From positions 56,539 through 120,538 of the forward strand of contig NZ_VYGV01000007.1 in assembly GCF_013387465.1 (NCBI RefSeq): a stretch of DNA of 64,000 nt, given 5' to 3'. Position 1 is the first letter of the stretch. The number at the start of each line of letters is the position of its first letter. The DNA comes from Hydrogenophaga aromaticivorans (GTDB taxonomy: Bacteria > Pseudomonadota > Gammaproteobacteria > Burkholderiales > Burkholderiaceae_C). The notes beneath the pieces were generated by a model. That model saw nothing but the letters and a program-made list of their open reading frames with translations, was not told where the DNA came from and searched no databases. Position numbers and translations under genes: made by a program. Shown piece after piece: positions 19,125 through 27,893 of this stretch.

Positions 19125-19160
19125 GGTGGTGTCTCCTTGTGGTGTGGGGGAAAGCGGGGT

Positions 19161-19964
19161 TCAGTCCATCAGCTTGGGGATGGCCGGTTCGTGCGATTCC
19201 GGGCCCATCGCCGAATAACCGCCGTCGACGGCGTAGTCGGCGCCGGTGACGAAGCTGGCGTGGTCCGAGCACAGGAACAGCACCACCTGGGCCACTTCGT
19301 CGGGGTCGCCGACGCGCTTCAACAGGTGGAAGGGGGCGGCCACGCGGTCGGTCTTGGCGCGGTCGCCGTGGGTCAGCTGGTTCATGATGGCCGACCAGGT
19401 CCAGCCGGGCGACACGCTGTTGACCCGGATGTGATCGGGTGCCAGGTCCATGGCCATGTTGCGCGTCAGCTGCACCAGCGCGGCCTTGCTGACCGGGTAG
19501 AGCCAGCGGCCGGTTTGCGCCACGCCGGAGGAGATGCTGGTGAAGTTGACCACCGCGCCGCGTCCGGCCCGCTGCATGTGCGGGTGCACCGCCTTGAGCA
19601 TCATCACCGCGCTGACCACATTCACGTCCAGGGCTTTGTGCCAGTCGGCGCGGCCCGACCGCAGCCCGTCGTCCACGTACGAGCAGGCCAGGTTGACGAG
19701 GAAGTCGACTCCGCCGAAGCGCGCGGCGGTCTCGTCCGCGCAGGCACCCACCTGGGCGTCGTCGGTGATGTCGGTGGCGCGGAACCACACGCCTTCACCG
19801 CAGCCATCGGCCACGGCCTGGCCGCCAGCGCCGTCGATGTCGGCGAGCGTGACGCGAACACCCTGGGCGTGCAGGGCCCGCACCACGGCGGCGCCGATGA
19901 GGGTGGCGCCGCCGGTGACGATGGCGGCTTTGCCGGACAGACCGAGAAAAGTGGCTTTGGACAT
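19161..19964 (-). CDS. SDR family oxidoreductase
   Basis: 267 residues, classical short-chain dehydrogenase. The cofactor motif appears as VTGGATLIGAAVVRAL, with T-L-I in place of the usual G-I-G; the catalytic Ser is in NFTSISSG, and Tyr/Lys in YPVSK. The ATG at 19964 follows an SD (AGGAGACC on the minus strand); the frame continues open far upstream but without an acceptable start. It heads the operon with the StyA-like oxygenase and is divergent from an AraC regulator across 192 bp. A role in oxidising an alcohol or diol product of the oxygenase is inferred from position. Confidence 0.85.
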   Translation of the reverse strand: MSKATFLGLSGKAAIVTGGATLIGAAVVRALHAQGVRVTLADIDGAGGQAVADGCGEGVWFRATDITDDAQVGACADETAARFGGVDFLVNLACSYVDDGLRSGRADWHKALDVNVVSAVMMLKAVHPHMQRAGRGAVVNFTSISSGVAQTGRWLYPVSKAALVQLTRNMAMDLAPDHIRVNSVSPGWTWSAIMNQLTHGDRAKTDRVAAPFHLLKRVGDPDEVAQVVLFLCSDHASFVTGADYAVDGGYSAMGPESHEPAIPKLMD

Positions 19965-20156
19965 GGGGTCTCCTGGTTTTGAATCACGCCGCGTATGGCG
20001 GTTGGGGCCAATGTAGAAACCGACAGGCTCTGGCGGCATCCCGTTTGCGCAGCCACTGTCCCAAAAACGAGAAATTCGCGGGCATGCCCTGTCATGGCGC
20101 ATCGACGCGGGAAAGTCCCGTAGCAGACCGGCGCGTGTTTTGCTAGCTTGTGCGCC
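19965..20156. promoter_or_regulatory. Divergent control region, SDR/oxygenase operon and AraC gene
   Basis: The gap between two divergent genes must hold both promoters. It contains a perfect 5-3-5 inverted repeat, CGGGA-AAG-TCCCG, at 20108-20120 close to the AraC start. No pair of boxes matches sigma-70 well. Binding by the AraC protein is plausible but untested. Confidence 0.4.
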
Positions 20157-21188
20157 ATGTTGTCGCCCTACCGTTACCCGCTGGCCAGCCACGCGCTGTT
20201 TCACACGCGGGATGTGGACGAGGCGCGCGAGTCGGTGGCTCGCGTGTTTTGCCCGCATGTGCTTCAACCCTGTGGACCCATCGTGGTGCTCGATGCGCGC
20301 CACCACAGCGCGCCGGTGTTTCACGACGTCAGCCTCAACTACGTGCAGTACGGTCCGGCGGTCGACATCGAACCGGGGCAGCTCGGCAGCTTCTACTTGC
20401 TGCAACTGCCCTTGCGTGGCAGTGCCGAGGTGAGTTGCGGCGGGCAACACGTCACGGCCGGGCAGGGCATGGCCTCCCTGCCGTCCCCCAGCGAATACCT
20501 GAAGATGCGCTGGGCCGACGACAGCCCGCACCTGATCCTGCGCATTTCGCAAGGCGCCGTGGTGCGGCAGGTGGAGCAGCTGGCGCAAACGGCCGTGCAC
20601 CGGCCGCTTGTGTTCGGGCTGGGCCTGGCGATGGACACGCCGGCGCTGGCGCCACTGGCCGGTTTTGTGCGCTACCTGGCGGACACCCTGGAGGGGGACG
20701 GCGGGTTCGCCGGTTCCGCCCTGGCTCAGCAGGCCGAGGCCTACCTGCTCAACGTCTTGCTGCTGCAGGCGCCCCACAACTACAGCGAAGCCTTGTCCGG
20801 GGACGCTCGCCGACCGCTGCTGCCCCGCGCCGTGCGACGGGCGCAGGACTTCATGCAGGCCAACGTGAAACGGCCATTGACGCTCGCCGACCTGTGTGGT
20901 CATTTGCACGTGAACGCGCGCAGCCTGCAGCAGGCCTTCGTCGCCCACACCGGCGAGTCGCCCATGGTGTATTGGCGCAACCTGCGCCTGGACAAGGTGC
21001 GTGAGGTGCTGCGCCGGGCCGCCAGTCAGGCGCCGGCCGGCGTGGCGGTGACGCAGGTGGCCGCCGAGCACGGTTTCCTGCACATGGGCCACTTCGCGGC
21101 GCAGTACCAGCGCCGCTTCGGCGAGCTCCCCGTGGAAACCCTGAAAACGCCGCGCGCTGTCATGCAGGGGTCAAGTCTGCGCGCCTGA
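20157..21188 (+). CDS. AraC-family transcriptional regulator with AraC-binding-like N-terminal domain
   Basis: 343 residues from the ATG at 20157; in-frame TTG 20148 is less likely. The N-terminal part (about 30-200) is the cupin-like AraC-binding-like domain (AndR type: VSLNYVQYGPAVDIEPG, LLQLPLRGSAEV, ASLPSPSEYLKMRW). The C-terminal part (about 235-330) holds the two helix-turn-helix units: LTLADLCGHLHVNARSLQQAF and VAAEHGFLHMGHFAAQYQRRFGELP. It probably senses an aromatic compound and controls the divergent oxygenase operon. Confidence 0.88.
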   Translation: MLSPYRYPLASHALFHTRDVDEARESVARVFCPHVLQPCGPIVVLDARHHSAPVFHDVSLNYVQYGPAVDIEPGQLGSFYLLQLPLRGSAEVSCGGQHVTAGQGMASLPSPSEYLKMRWADDSPHLILRISQGAVVRQVEQLAQTAVHRPLVFGLGLAMDTPALAPLAGFVRYLADTLEGDGGFAGSALAQQAEAYLLNVLLLQAPHNYSEALSGDARRPLLPRAVRRAQDFMQANVKRPLTLADLCGHLHVNARSLQQAFVAHTGESPMVYWRNLRLDKVREVLRRAASQAPAGVAVTQVAAEHGFLHMGHFAAQYQRRFGELPVETLKTPRAVMQGSSLRA

Positions 21189-21225
21189 GCGCATTACAGT
21201 TGGCGCTCCCTGGTTGAGGAGTTCC

Positions 21226-23049
21226 ATGAGTCTGCGTCCCACCCTTGATTTTTTGCTCCACCAGTGGCTCGGTGTGGAGTCGCTGCGGTTGCGCGAACGT
21301 TTTGCCGACCACAGCCGCGAAACCTTCGACGCCGTGCTCGACACCTGCGAGCGCATCGCACGCGAGAAGTACGCGCCCTTCAACCGCCTGGTGGATACGC
21401 AGGAGCCGCATTTCGACGGCGAGCGCGTGATCCTGCCGCAGGCCACGCACGACGCGCAAAAGGCCTATGCCGGGAGCGGCATGTTGAGCGCCGCGCAGGA
21501 CTACGAAGTGGGCGGCATGCAGCTGCCCTACACGGTAGAGGCTTCGGCCAACGCCTTCTTCGCCATGGCCTCGGTGAGCATCGGCAGCGGCATGCTCACC
21601 ACGGGCAACGCCAACCTGCTGATGAAACACGGCACCGAAGCGCAGCAGCGCGTGTTCGCGCTCAACGAGTTCAGCGGCCGCTTCTCCGGCACCATGTGCC
21701 TGAGCGAACCGCAGGCCGGTTCGTCACTCAGCGACGTGATGACGCGGGCGCTGCCGGACGGCGATGGTTTTGAGAACGACCCGCTCGGCCCACGCTACCG
21801 CCTGCGCGGCAACAAGATGTGGATCTCGGCCGGTGAACACGAGCTGACCGAGAACATCATCCACCTGGTGCTGGCCAAGATTCCCGACGAACACGGCAAG
21901 CTGGTCCCGGGTGTCAAAGGCATCTCGCTCTTCATCGTGCCCAAGAAGCTGGTGGACACCGAAGGCCAGCTGACCGGTGAACGCAACGACGTGGCGCTGG
22001 CCGGCCTGAACCACAAATGTGGCTGGCGCGGAACGACCAACACGTTGCTGAATTTTGGCGAAGGCAAGTACCCGGTGCGCGGTGAAGCCGGCGCGGTGGG
22101 CTACCTGGTCGGCCAGCCCGGCCGGGGCCTGCAGTGCATGTTCCACATGATGAACGAGGCCCGCATCGGTGTCGGCATGGCGGCCACCATGCTCGGCATG
22201 GCGGGCTACCACGCGTCGCTGGACTACGCGAAGAACCGGCCACAAGGCCGGCCTGTTTCAACGGGCGGAAAGGATGCCGCTGCACCGCAGGTGCGCATCA
22301 TCGAACACGCCGACGTGAAGCGCATGTTGCTGGCGCAGAAGAGCTACTGCGAAGGCGCGCTGGCGCTGGAACTCTATTGCGCCCGCCTGGTGGACGAACA
22401 GCACACCGGCGACGCGCAAGCGGCCGACGACGCGCGCCTGCTGCTGGAGGTGCTCACACCCATCGCCAAGAGCTGGCCCAGCGAGTGGTGCCTCGAAGCC
22501 AACTCGCTGGCGATCCAGGTGCACGGCGGCTACGGCTACACGCGTGATTTCCCGGTGGAGCAGTACTGGCGCGACAACCGCCTCAACATGATCCACGAGG
22601 GCACACACGGCATTCAGGGCATGGACCTGCTGGGTCGCAAGGTGCTGATGGAAAACGGCAAGGGCCTGCAGCTGCTGGCCGGCCGCATCAACGCCACCAT
22701 CGAACGCGGAATCCAGGTTCCCGAACTCGCGGCGCACGCCAACGCGCTGGGTCAGGCACTGGCGCAGGTGGGCGCGGCGACGAAAGCCGCCTGGGCCACC
22801 GGCAGCCCAGGCGACGCCCTGGCCAACGCCGTGCCCTACCTGCAGGCCTTTGGTCACACCGTGCTGGCCTGGATCTGGCTCGACGTGGCGCTCGCGGCGC
22901 AGGCCTCGGCTGAATCGCCTGCGCGCACCGGGCGCCTGGGTGCCATGCGTTATTTTTTCCACTACGAACTGCCGAAAATCGGCGCCTGGCTGCAGGTGGT
23001 GAGCGCGCGCGACCAGACCTGCGCCAGCCTGCCCGAAGCCGCTTTCTGA
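21226..23049 (+). CDS. Acyl-CoA dehydrogenase with C-terminal extension
   Basis: FAD-dependent desaturase of the 600-residue type (607 aa). The ATG at 21226 follows SD GAGGAG; an earlier TTG at 21214 is less likely. Core motifs: GTMCLSEPQAGSS (FAD-binding loop), NKMWISAGEHELTENIIHLVLA, FHMMNEARIGVGMAATMLG and IQVHGGYGYTRDFPVEQYWRDNRLNMIHEGTHGIQGMDLLGRK in pieces, with the catalytic Glu of HEGT. The C-terminal 130 residues match the acetyl-CoA dehydrogenase-like extension and end with a helical region. It starts a five-gene block of acyl-CoA and dehydrogenase genes and may supply the dehydrogenation step missing beside the FadB/thiolase pair. Confidence 0.9.
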   Translation: MSLRPTLDFLLHQWLGVESLRLRERFADHSRETFDAVLDTCERIAREKYAPFNRLVDTQEPHFDGERVILPQATHDAQKAYAGSGMLSAAQDYEVGGMQLPYTVEASANAFFAMASVSIGSGMLTTGNANLLMKHGTEAQQRVFALNEFSGRFSGTMCLSEPQAGSSLSDVMTRALPDGDGFENDPLGPRYRLRGNKMWISAGEHELTENIIHLVLAKIPDEHGKLVPGVKGISLFIVPKKLVDTEGQLTGERNDVALAGLNHKCGWRGTTNTLLNFGEGKYPVRGEAGAVGYLVGQPGRGLQCMFHMMNEARIGVGMAATMLGMAGYHASLDYAKNRPQGRPVSTGGKDAAAPQVRIIEHADVKRMLLAQKSYCEGALALELYCARLVDEQHTGDAQAADDARLLLEVLTPIAKSWPSEWCLEANSLAIQVHGGYGYTRDFPVEQYWRDNRLNMIHEGTHGIQGMDLLGRKVLMENGKGLQLLAGRINATIERGIQVPELAAHANALGQALAQVGAATKAAWATGSPGDALANAVPYLQAFGHTVLAWIWLDVALAAQASAESPARTGRLGAMRYFFHYELPKIGAWLQVVSARDQTCASLPEAAF

Positions 23050-23073
23050 TCAACCATCCACAGGAGACACCCC

Positions 23074-23865
23074 ATGACCCGAAACATCCAGCAACTCTTC
23101 GATCTCAAAGGCAAGACGGCGCTCGTCACCGGCGGCTCGCGCGGCCTGGGCCTGCAGATGGCCCACGCGCTCGGCGAGGCCGGTGCCCGCGTGGTGATCA
23201 GCTCGCGCAAGGCCACCGACCTCGAAGAGGCCACGGCCGAACTGCAGGCCGCCGGCATCGACGCGCGCTGGATCGCCGCCGACTGCTCGCTCGAAGAAGA
23301 CATCCGCCGCCTCACCAGCGAAACCCTGCAGCGTGTCGGCGAGGTGGACATCCTGATCAACAACGCCGGCGCCGCCTGGGGCGCACCAGCCGAAGACCAC
23401 CCGCTCGAAGCCTGGGACAAGGTGATGAACCTCAACGTGCGCAGCTACTTCCTGCTGAGCCAGCTGATCGCCAAGGCGAGCATGATTCCGCGCCGCGCGG
23501 GCAGCATCATCAACACCGCCAGCATCGCCGGCCTGGGCGGCAACCCCTCGGGCATGAAGACGATTGCTTACAACACCTCCAAGGGCGCGGTGATCAACTT
23601 CACCCGTGCGCTCGCCGCCGAGTGGGGCGAACATGGCATCCGCGTCAACGCCATCTGCCCGGGCTTCTTCCCGAGCAAGATGACGCAGGGCACCTTGAAG
23701 GCCATGGGCGAAGAGAAGCTGGCCTCGCACGCGCCCTTGCGCCGCCTGGGCGACGACGAAGACCTCAAGGGCCTGACCGTGCTCTACGCGTCGGACGCCG
23801 GCAAACACATCACGGGCCAGTGGCTGGCGGTGGATGGTGGCGTATCGGTCATCACAGGAGGTTGA
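23074..23865 (+). CDS. SDR family oxidoreductase
   Basis: 263 residues, classical SDR. The cofactor motif is VTGGSRGLGLQMA, with the NNAG motif (INNAGAAWG), catalytic Ser in NTASIAG, Tyr/Lys in YNTSKGA, and a C-terminal VDGGVSVITGG. SD AGGAGA precedes the ATG by 7 bp. The stop abuts the GTG of the next gene (TGAGTG). A 3-hydroxyacyl or similar substrate would fit the neighbours, but the enzyme could serve any secondary alcohol. Confidence 0.88.
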   Translation: MTRNIQQLFDLKGKTALVTGGSRGLGLQMAHALGEAGARVVISSRKATDLEEATAELQAAGIDARWIAADCSLEEDIRRLTSETLQRVGEVDILINNAGAAWGAPAEDHPLEAWDKVMNLNVRSYFLLSQLIAKASMIPRRAGSIINTASIAGLGGNPSGMKTIAYNTSKGAVINFTRALAAEWGEHGIRVNAICPGFFPSKMTQGTLKAMGEEKLASHAPLRRLGDDEDLKGLTVLYASDAGKHITGQWLAVDGGVSVITGG

Positions 23866-24291
23866 GTGGAGTTCTCGGTTCACATTCCTTTTGTCGAACT
23901 GCTCGGCTTCGAACTGCAGAAGTTCGAAGGCGGCGAGGCGGAGATCGCTTTCGCGCCCAGGCCCGAGCATGAAAACTCCTTCAACGTGGTGCACGGCGGC
24001 GCCAGCATGACCCTGCTCGACGTGGTGATGGCGCACGCGGCGCGCTCGGTGGAGCCGGCCATGGGCTGCGTCACCATCGAGATGAAGACCAGCTTCATGC
24101 GCGCGGCCAAGGGGTCGCTGCTGGCCAAAGGCAAGCTGCTGCACCGCACCGCCACCATGGCCTTCACCGAAGGCAGCATCTTCGACGCCGAGGGCAAGCT
24201 CTGCGCCCACGCCACCGGCACCTTCAAGTTCGTGCCGCGCCTGCCGGTGGGCAAGTCCACCAACGCATTGAACACCCTGAAGACCGACTGA
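23866..24291 (+). CDS. PaaI-type hotdog thioesterase
   Basis: 141 residues, single hotdog domain. The motif VVHGGASMTLLDVVMAHAA has HGG and the catalytic-acid position Asp in LLDVV, typical of the PaaI/4HBT group. The start is GTG, immediately after the previous stop, with AGGAGG as SD at 23857. Its final A is shared with the start of the next SDR gene (TGATG). Sequence is distinct from the thioesterase at 12786, so the two are not a recent duplication. Confidence 0.85.
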   Translation: MEFSVHIPFVELLGFELQKFEGGEAEIAFAPRPEHENSFNVVHGGASMTLLDVVMAHAARSVEPAMGCVTIEMKTSFMRAAKGSLLAKGKLLHRTATMAFTEGSIFDAEGKLCAHATGTFKFVPRLPVGKSTNALNTLKTD

Positions 24292-25088
24292 TGACCTCCT
24301 TGCACCCTCCTGTCGCCTTCGTCACCGGGGCCGCCCGCGGCATCGGCCTGGCCATCGCCCGCTGGTTCTTCCACCAGGGCTACCGCGTCGCCGTGATCGA
24401 CAACGACGCGCCGACACTGACCGCCACCGAAGCCACGCTGCGCCAGGAACTGGGTGAGCGCGCGGACCACCTGCTGGTGATCCACGGCGACGTGTCCGAC
24501 CCGGCGCAGGTGGCCGCCGCCGTGCAGCGCATCGAATCGGATTTCGGGCGGCTCGACGCGCTGGTCAACAACGCGGGCGTCGCCACCTTCAAGCCGATCG
24601 GTGACACCAGCTTTGACGAATGGCGCTGGGTCATGGCGACCAACCTCGATGGACCCTTCCTGTGCGTGCAGGCCTGCGCACCGCTGATGTTGAAGAACGG
24701 CGGTGGTGCGGTGGTCAACATCGCGTCCATCTCGGGTCTGCGCGCCAGCACGCTGCGCGTGGCCTACGGCACCTCCAAGGCCGCGCTGATCCACCTCACC
24801 CGCCAGCAGGCCGTGGAGTACGGCAACGCCGGCATCCGCGTCAACGCCATCGCGCCCGGCCCGGTCGAGACCGAGATGGCGAAGAAGGTGCACACACCCG
24901 CCATCCGCGCCGACTACCACGACACCATCCCGCTCGCGCGCTATGGGCAAATGGAAGAGATCGCCAACGCGGTCGGCTTCCTGTGCAGCCCGGAAGCGAG
25001 CTACATCAACGGCCAGGTGCTGGCGGTCGACGGCGGCTTCGATGCCGCCGGCGTCGGCCTGCCCACGCTGCGCCGCCCTCTTGCCTGA
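24291..25088 (+). CDS. SDR family oxidoreductase
   Basis: 265 residues, classical SDR: cofactor motif VTGAARGIGLAIA, NNAGVATF, Ser in NIASISGL, Tyr/Lys in YGTSKAAL and a C-terminal VDGGFDAAG. Start overlaps the thioesterase stop by one base, indicating coupled translation. The medium-chain reductase gene follows after 23 bp. Substrate not predictable. Confidence 0.88.
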   Translation: MTSLHPPVAFVTGAARGIGLAIARWFFHQGYRVAVIDNDAPTLTATEATLRQELGERADHLLVIHGDVSDPAQVAAAVQRIESDFGRLDALVNNAGVATFKPIGDTSFDEWRWVMATNLDGPFLCVQACAPLMLKNGGGAVVNIASISGLRASTLRVAYGTSKAALIHLTRQQAVEYGNAGIRVNAIAPGPVETEMAKKVHTPAIRADYHDTIPLARYGQMEEIANAVGFLCSPEASYINGQVLAVDGGFDAAGVGLPTLRRPLA

Positions 25089-25111
25089 ACAACACCCCGG
25101 AGACATTTCCC

Positions 25112-26125
25112 ATGCCCAGCAACCAACAGATCCTGCTCGACAACCGCCCGCAAGGCGAAGCCACCGTCGGCAACTTCAAGCTCGTGACCACCGAGACGCC
25201 CGCCCTGGCCGACGGCCAGGTGCTCGTGAAACACCACTACCTGAGCCTGGACCCTTACATGCGTGGCCGCATGAACGACAGCAAGAGCTACGCGGCGTCA
25301 CAGCCGCTGGGCGAGGTCATGATCGGCGGCACCGTGGGCGAAGTGGTGGAGTCGAAGCACCCCAAGTTCAAGACCGGCGACCAGGTCGTCGGCATGGGTG
25401 GTTGGCAGCAATACAGCGTGGTCGATGCGAACCAGCCGGGCGCGCTGCGCAAGGTGGACACCACGCACGTGCCGCTGTCCTACTACCTCGGCGCGGTCGG
25501 CATGCCGGGCGTGACCGCCTGGTACGGGCTGGTCAAGATCATCAACCCCAAGGCCGGTGACACGGTGGTCATCAGCGCCGCCACGGGCGCGGTCGGCAGT
25601 GCCTACGGCGCGCTGGCCAAGGCGCGCGGTTGCCGCGCAGTGGGCATCGCCGGCGGACCCGACAAATGCAAGTACGCGGTCGAAGAGCTGGGCTTTGACG
25701 CCTGCATCGACTACAAGCAGCACAAGGACATGTACTCGCTGGCGAAGGCGCTCAAGGAAGCCTGTCCGAACGGCATTGATGGGTACTTTGAAAACGTGGG
25801 CGGCATGATTCTCGACGCCGTGCTGCTGCGCATGAACGCCTTCGGCCGCATTGCGGTCTGCGGGATGATCGCCGGCTACGACGGCGCGCCGCTGCCGTTG
25901 ACCAACCCGGCGCTGATCCTGGTGAACCGCCTCAAGATCGAAGGCTTCATCGTCAGCGAACACATGGAAGTCTGGCCCGAAGCATTGACCGAGTTGGGCA
26001 CGCTGGTCGCCACCGGCAAGCTGCGCCCGCGCGAGACGATTGCGCAGGGTCTCGAGAACGCGCCCGAGGCTTTCCTGGGTCTGCTCAAGGGCAAGAACTT
26101 TGGCAAGCAGCTTGTGAAGCTGTAA
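25112..26125 (+). CDS. NADP-dependent medium-chain (MDR) oxidoreductase, leukotriene B4 dehydrogenase/CurA type
   Basis: 337 residues. The N-terminal YLSLDPYMRGRM and the nucleotide motif VVISAATGAVGSAYGALAKARG followed by GGPDKC mark the zinc-free MDR group that reduces 2-alkenals, enones or curcumin with NADPH. The C-terminal end is GLLKGKNFGKQLVKL. The ATG follows SD CCGGAGA. It is the last gene of the block before a dispersed repeat copy. It could reduce an enoyl intermediate, but the substrate is not shown by sequence. Confidence 0.9.
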   Translation: MPSNQQILLDNRPQGEATVGNFKLVTTETPALADGQVLVKHHYLSLDPYMRGRMNDSKSYAASQPLGEVMIGGTVGEVVESKHPKFKTGDQVVGMGGWQQYSVVDANQPGALRKVDTTHVPLSYYLGAVGMPGVTAWYGLVKIINPKAGDTVVISAATGAVGSAYGALAKARGCRAVGIAGGPDKCKYAVEELGFDACIDYKQHKDMYSLAKALKEACPNGIDGYFENVGGMILDAVLLRMNAFGRIAVCGMIAGYDGAPLPLTNPALILVNRLKIEGFIVSEHMEVWPEALTELGTLVATGKLRPRETIAQGLENAPEAFLGLLKGKNFGKQLVKL

Positions 26126-26206
26126 CACCCCCGCCGCGCTGCGCGCGACCCCCTCAAGGGGGCGCCGCTGGCGGCCCGGCAAAGCCGGTTCCGCGGCGGC
26201 CTGGGT
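26126..26206. repeat. Dispersed GC-rich intergenic repeat, copy B
   Basis: The first 36 bp repeat 5231-5266 exactly, and the end GCGGCCCGGCAAAGCCGGTTCCGC matches copy A except for a few bases. It begins directly after the stop codon of the MDR gene. Both copies therefore occupy the same kind of site, the 3' flank of a gene ahead of another plus-strand gene. Confidence 0.6.
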
Positions 26207-26237
26207 TGAGTACACCGCTTCTTTTTGAGGAGTTTTC

Positions 26238-27878
26238 ATGAGTGCTACCCATGAAGTGTTCAATCAGGTGGAACCGCTGGTTGACTACAACCTGTTTGCT
26301 GGAAATCAGGCGCTCGGTGCGGCATTGAAGTTCAACGCGCCCGCGCTGGACACAGCCCACCTGCATGCGTTGGGCTCTGCGCTGGGCAGTGCCGAGATGC
26401 AGACCCACGCGCGGCTGGCCAACGTGTTCACGCCGCAGCTCAAAAGTCACGACCGTTTCGGTCACCGCATCGACCAGGTGGAGTTCCATCCGAGCTACCA
26501 CGCGCTGATGACGGCGGCCACCGCCGCTGGGTTGCACGGCACACCTTGGGGCAGCCCTCACCCCAGCCCACACCTATCGAGGGCCGCTGGCTTCATGCTC
26601 TTCACCGAGCTGGAACCTTCCATGCTCTGCCCGATCTCCATGAGCTACGCGGTCACGCCCGCGCTGCGCGACAACCCCGCCATCTACACCGACTGGGCAC
26701 CGCAGCTCACCAGCCGCGGCTACGACCCGGCGCTCAAGCTCTGGAAAGACAAGGCCGGCGTGACCATGGGCATGGGCATGACCGAGAAACAGGGCGGCTC
26801 GGACGTGCGCGCCAACACGACGCAGGCGGTGCCGACCGGCAGCGATCACTGGGGCCAGCGCTTCAGCGTGACCGGCCACAAGTGGTTCTTCTCGGCCCCC
26901 ATGTGCGACGCCTTCCTGATCCTCGCGCAGACACCCAGCGGTTTGAGTTGCCTGTTTCTGCCGCGCGTGCTGCCCGATGGAACGCTGAATCAGCTCTTCA
27001 TCCAGCGCCTGAAGGACAAGCTGGGCAACAAGGCCAACGCGAGCTCGGAAGTGGAGTTCGCGGGCGCCACCGCGTGGCTGGTGGGCGAAGAGGGCCGCGG
27101 CGTGCCGCAGATCCTGGCCATGGGCACGATGACGCGGCTCGATTGCGCGCTGGGCACCAGCGGCCTGATGCGCCAGGCGCTGTCCCTTGCGCTGAACCAC
27201 ACGGGTCAGCGCAGCGCCTTTGGCAAGAAGCTGATCGACCAGCCGCTGATGAAGAACGTGCTGGCCGATCTGGCGCTGGAGTCCGAGGCGTCCACGGCGC
27301 TGGCGCTGCGGCTGGCGCGCAGCTTCGACCGCCCGGAGGATGAACACGAGCGCGCGATGCAGCGCCTGCTCACGCCCGTGGCCAAGTTCTGGATCTGCAA
27401 GCGCGGCAGCCATTTCGCTGAAGAAGCCATGGAATGCCTCGGCGGCAACGGTTACGTGGAAGAGGGTGGCGAGGGCATCATGGCGCGCATCTACCGCGAG
27501 ATGCCGGTCAACAGCATCTGGGAAGGCGCGGGCAACATCATGGCGCTGGACTTGCTACGCGCCCTGCGCAAGGCCGATGCCGCCGCCGCGCTGGCGCAAG
27601 AGCTGGCTCCCGCCAGAGGCATGCATGCGGCGCTGGACCACCTGGCCGAAAGTCTGCCGACCCGCGTCGAGCAGATGGCCACCGAGATGGAAGCGCGCCG
27701 ACTGGCGCAGGACGTGGCGTTGGCCGTGCAGGCGGCGCTGCTGGCACAGACCGCGCCGGGCGCCGTGTTCGGTGCCTTCTGCGATTCACGCCTGGCCGGT
27801 CACTGGGGCCACAGCTTCGGATCATTGGGCGCGGGCGTCGACTTCGATGCCATCATTCAAAGAGCCCAACCGCGCTGA
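26238..27878 (+). CDS. AidB-like acyl-CoA dehydrogenase
   Basis: 546 residues, close to E. coli AidB (541). The N-terminal HEVFNQVEPLVDYNLF, GMGMTEKQGGSDVRANTT, VTGHKWFFSAPMCDAFLILAQ and the C-terminal PVNSIWEGAGNIMALDLLRAL fit the AidB branch, which binds FAD and in E. coli also DNA during the adaptive response to alkylation. In environmental bacteria such genes often sit among catabolic genes and act as isovaleryl-type dehydrogenases. An ogt-type repair gene lies 2.5 kb downstream, but the two are not one operon. SD GAGGAG precedes the ATG. Confidence 0.88.
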   Translation: MSATHEVFNQVEPLVDYNLFAGNQALGAALKFNAPALDTAHLHALGSALGSAEMQTHARLANVFTPQLKSHDRFGHRIDQVEFHPSYHALMTAATAAGLHGTPWGSPHPSPHLSRAAGFMLFTELEPSMLCPISMSYAVTPALRDNPAIYTDWAPQLTSRGYDPALKLWKDKAGVTMGMGMTEKQGGSDVRANTTQAVPTGSDHWGQRFSVTGHKWFFSAPMCDAFLILAQTPSGLSCLFLPRVLPDGTLNQLFIQRLKDKLGNKANASSEVEFAGATAWLVGEEGRGVPQILAMGTMTRLDCALGTSGLMRQALSLALNHTGQRSAFGKKLIDQPLMKNVLADLALESEASTALALRLARSFDRPEDEHERAMQRLLTPVAKFWICKRGSHFAEEAMECLGGNGYVEEGGEGIMARIYREMPVNSIWEGAGNIMALDLLRALRKADAAAALAQELAPARGMHAALDHLAESLPTRVEQMATEMEARRLAQDVALAVQAALLAQTAPGAVFGAFCDSRLAGHWGHSFGSLGAGVDFDAIIQRAQPR

Positions 27879-27893
27879 ATTCTGGAGAGACCG

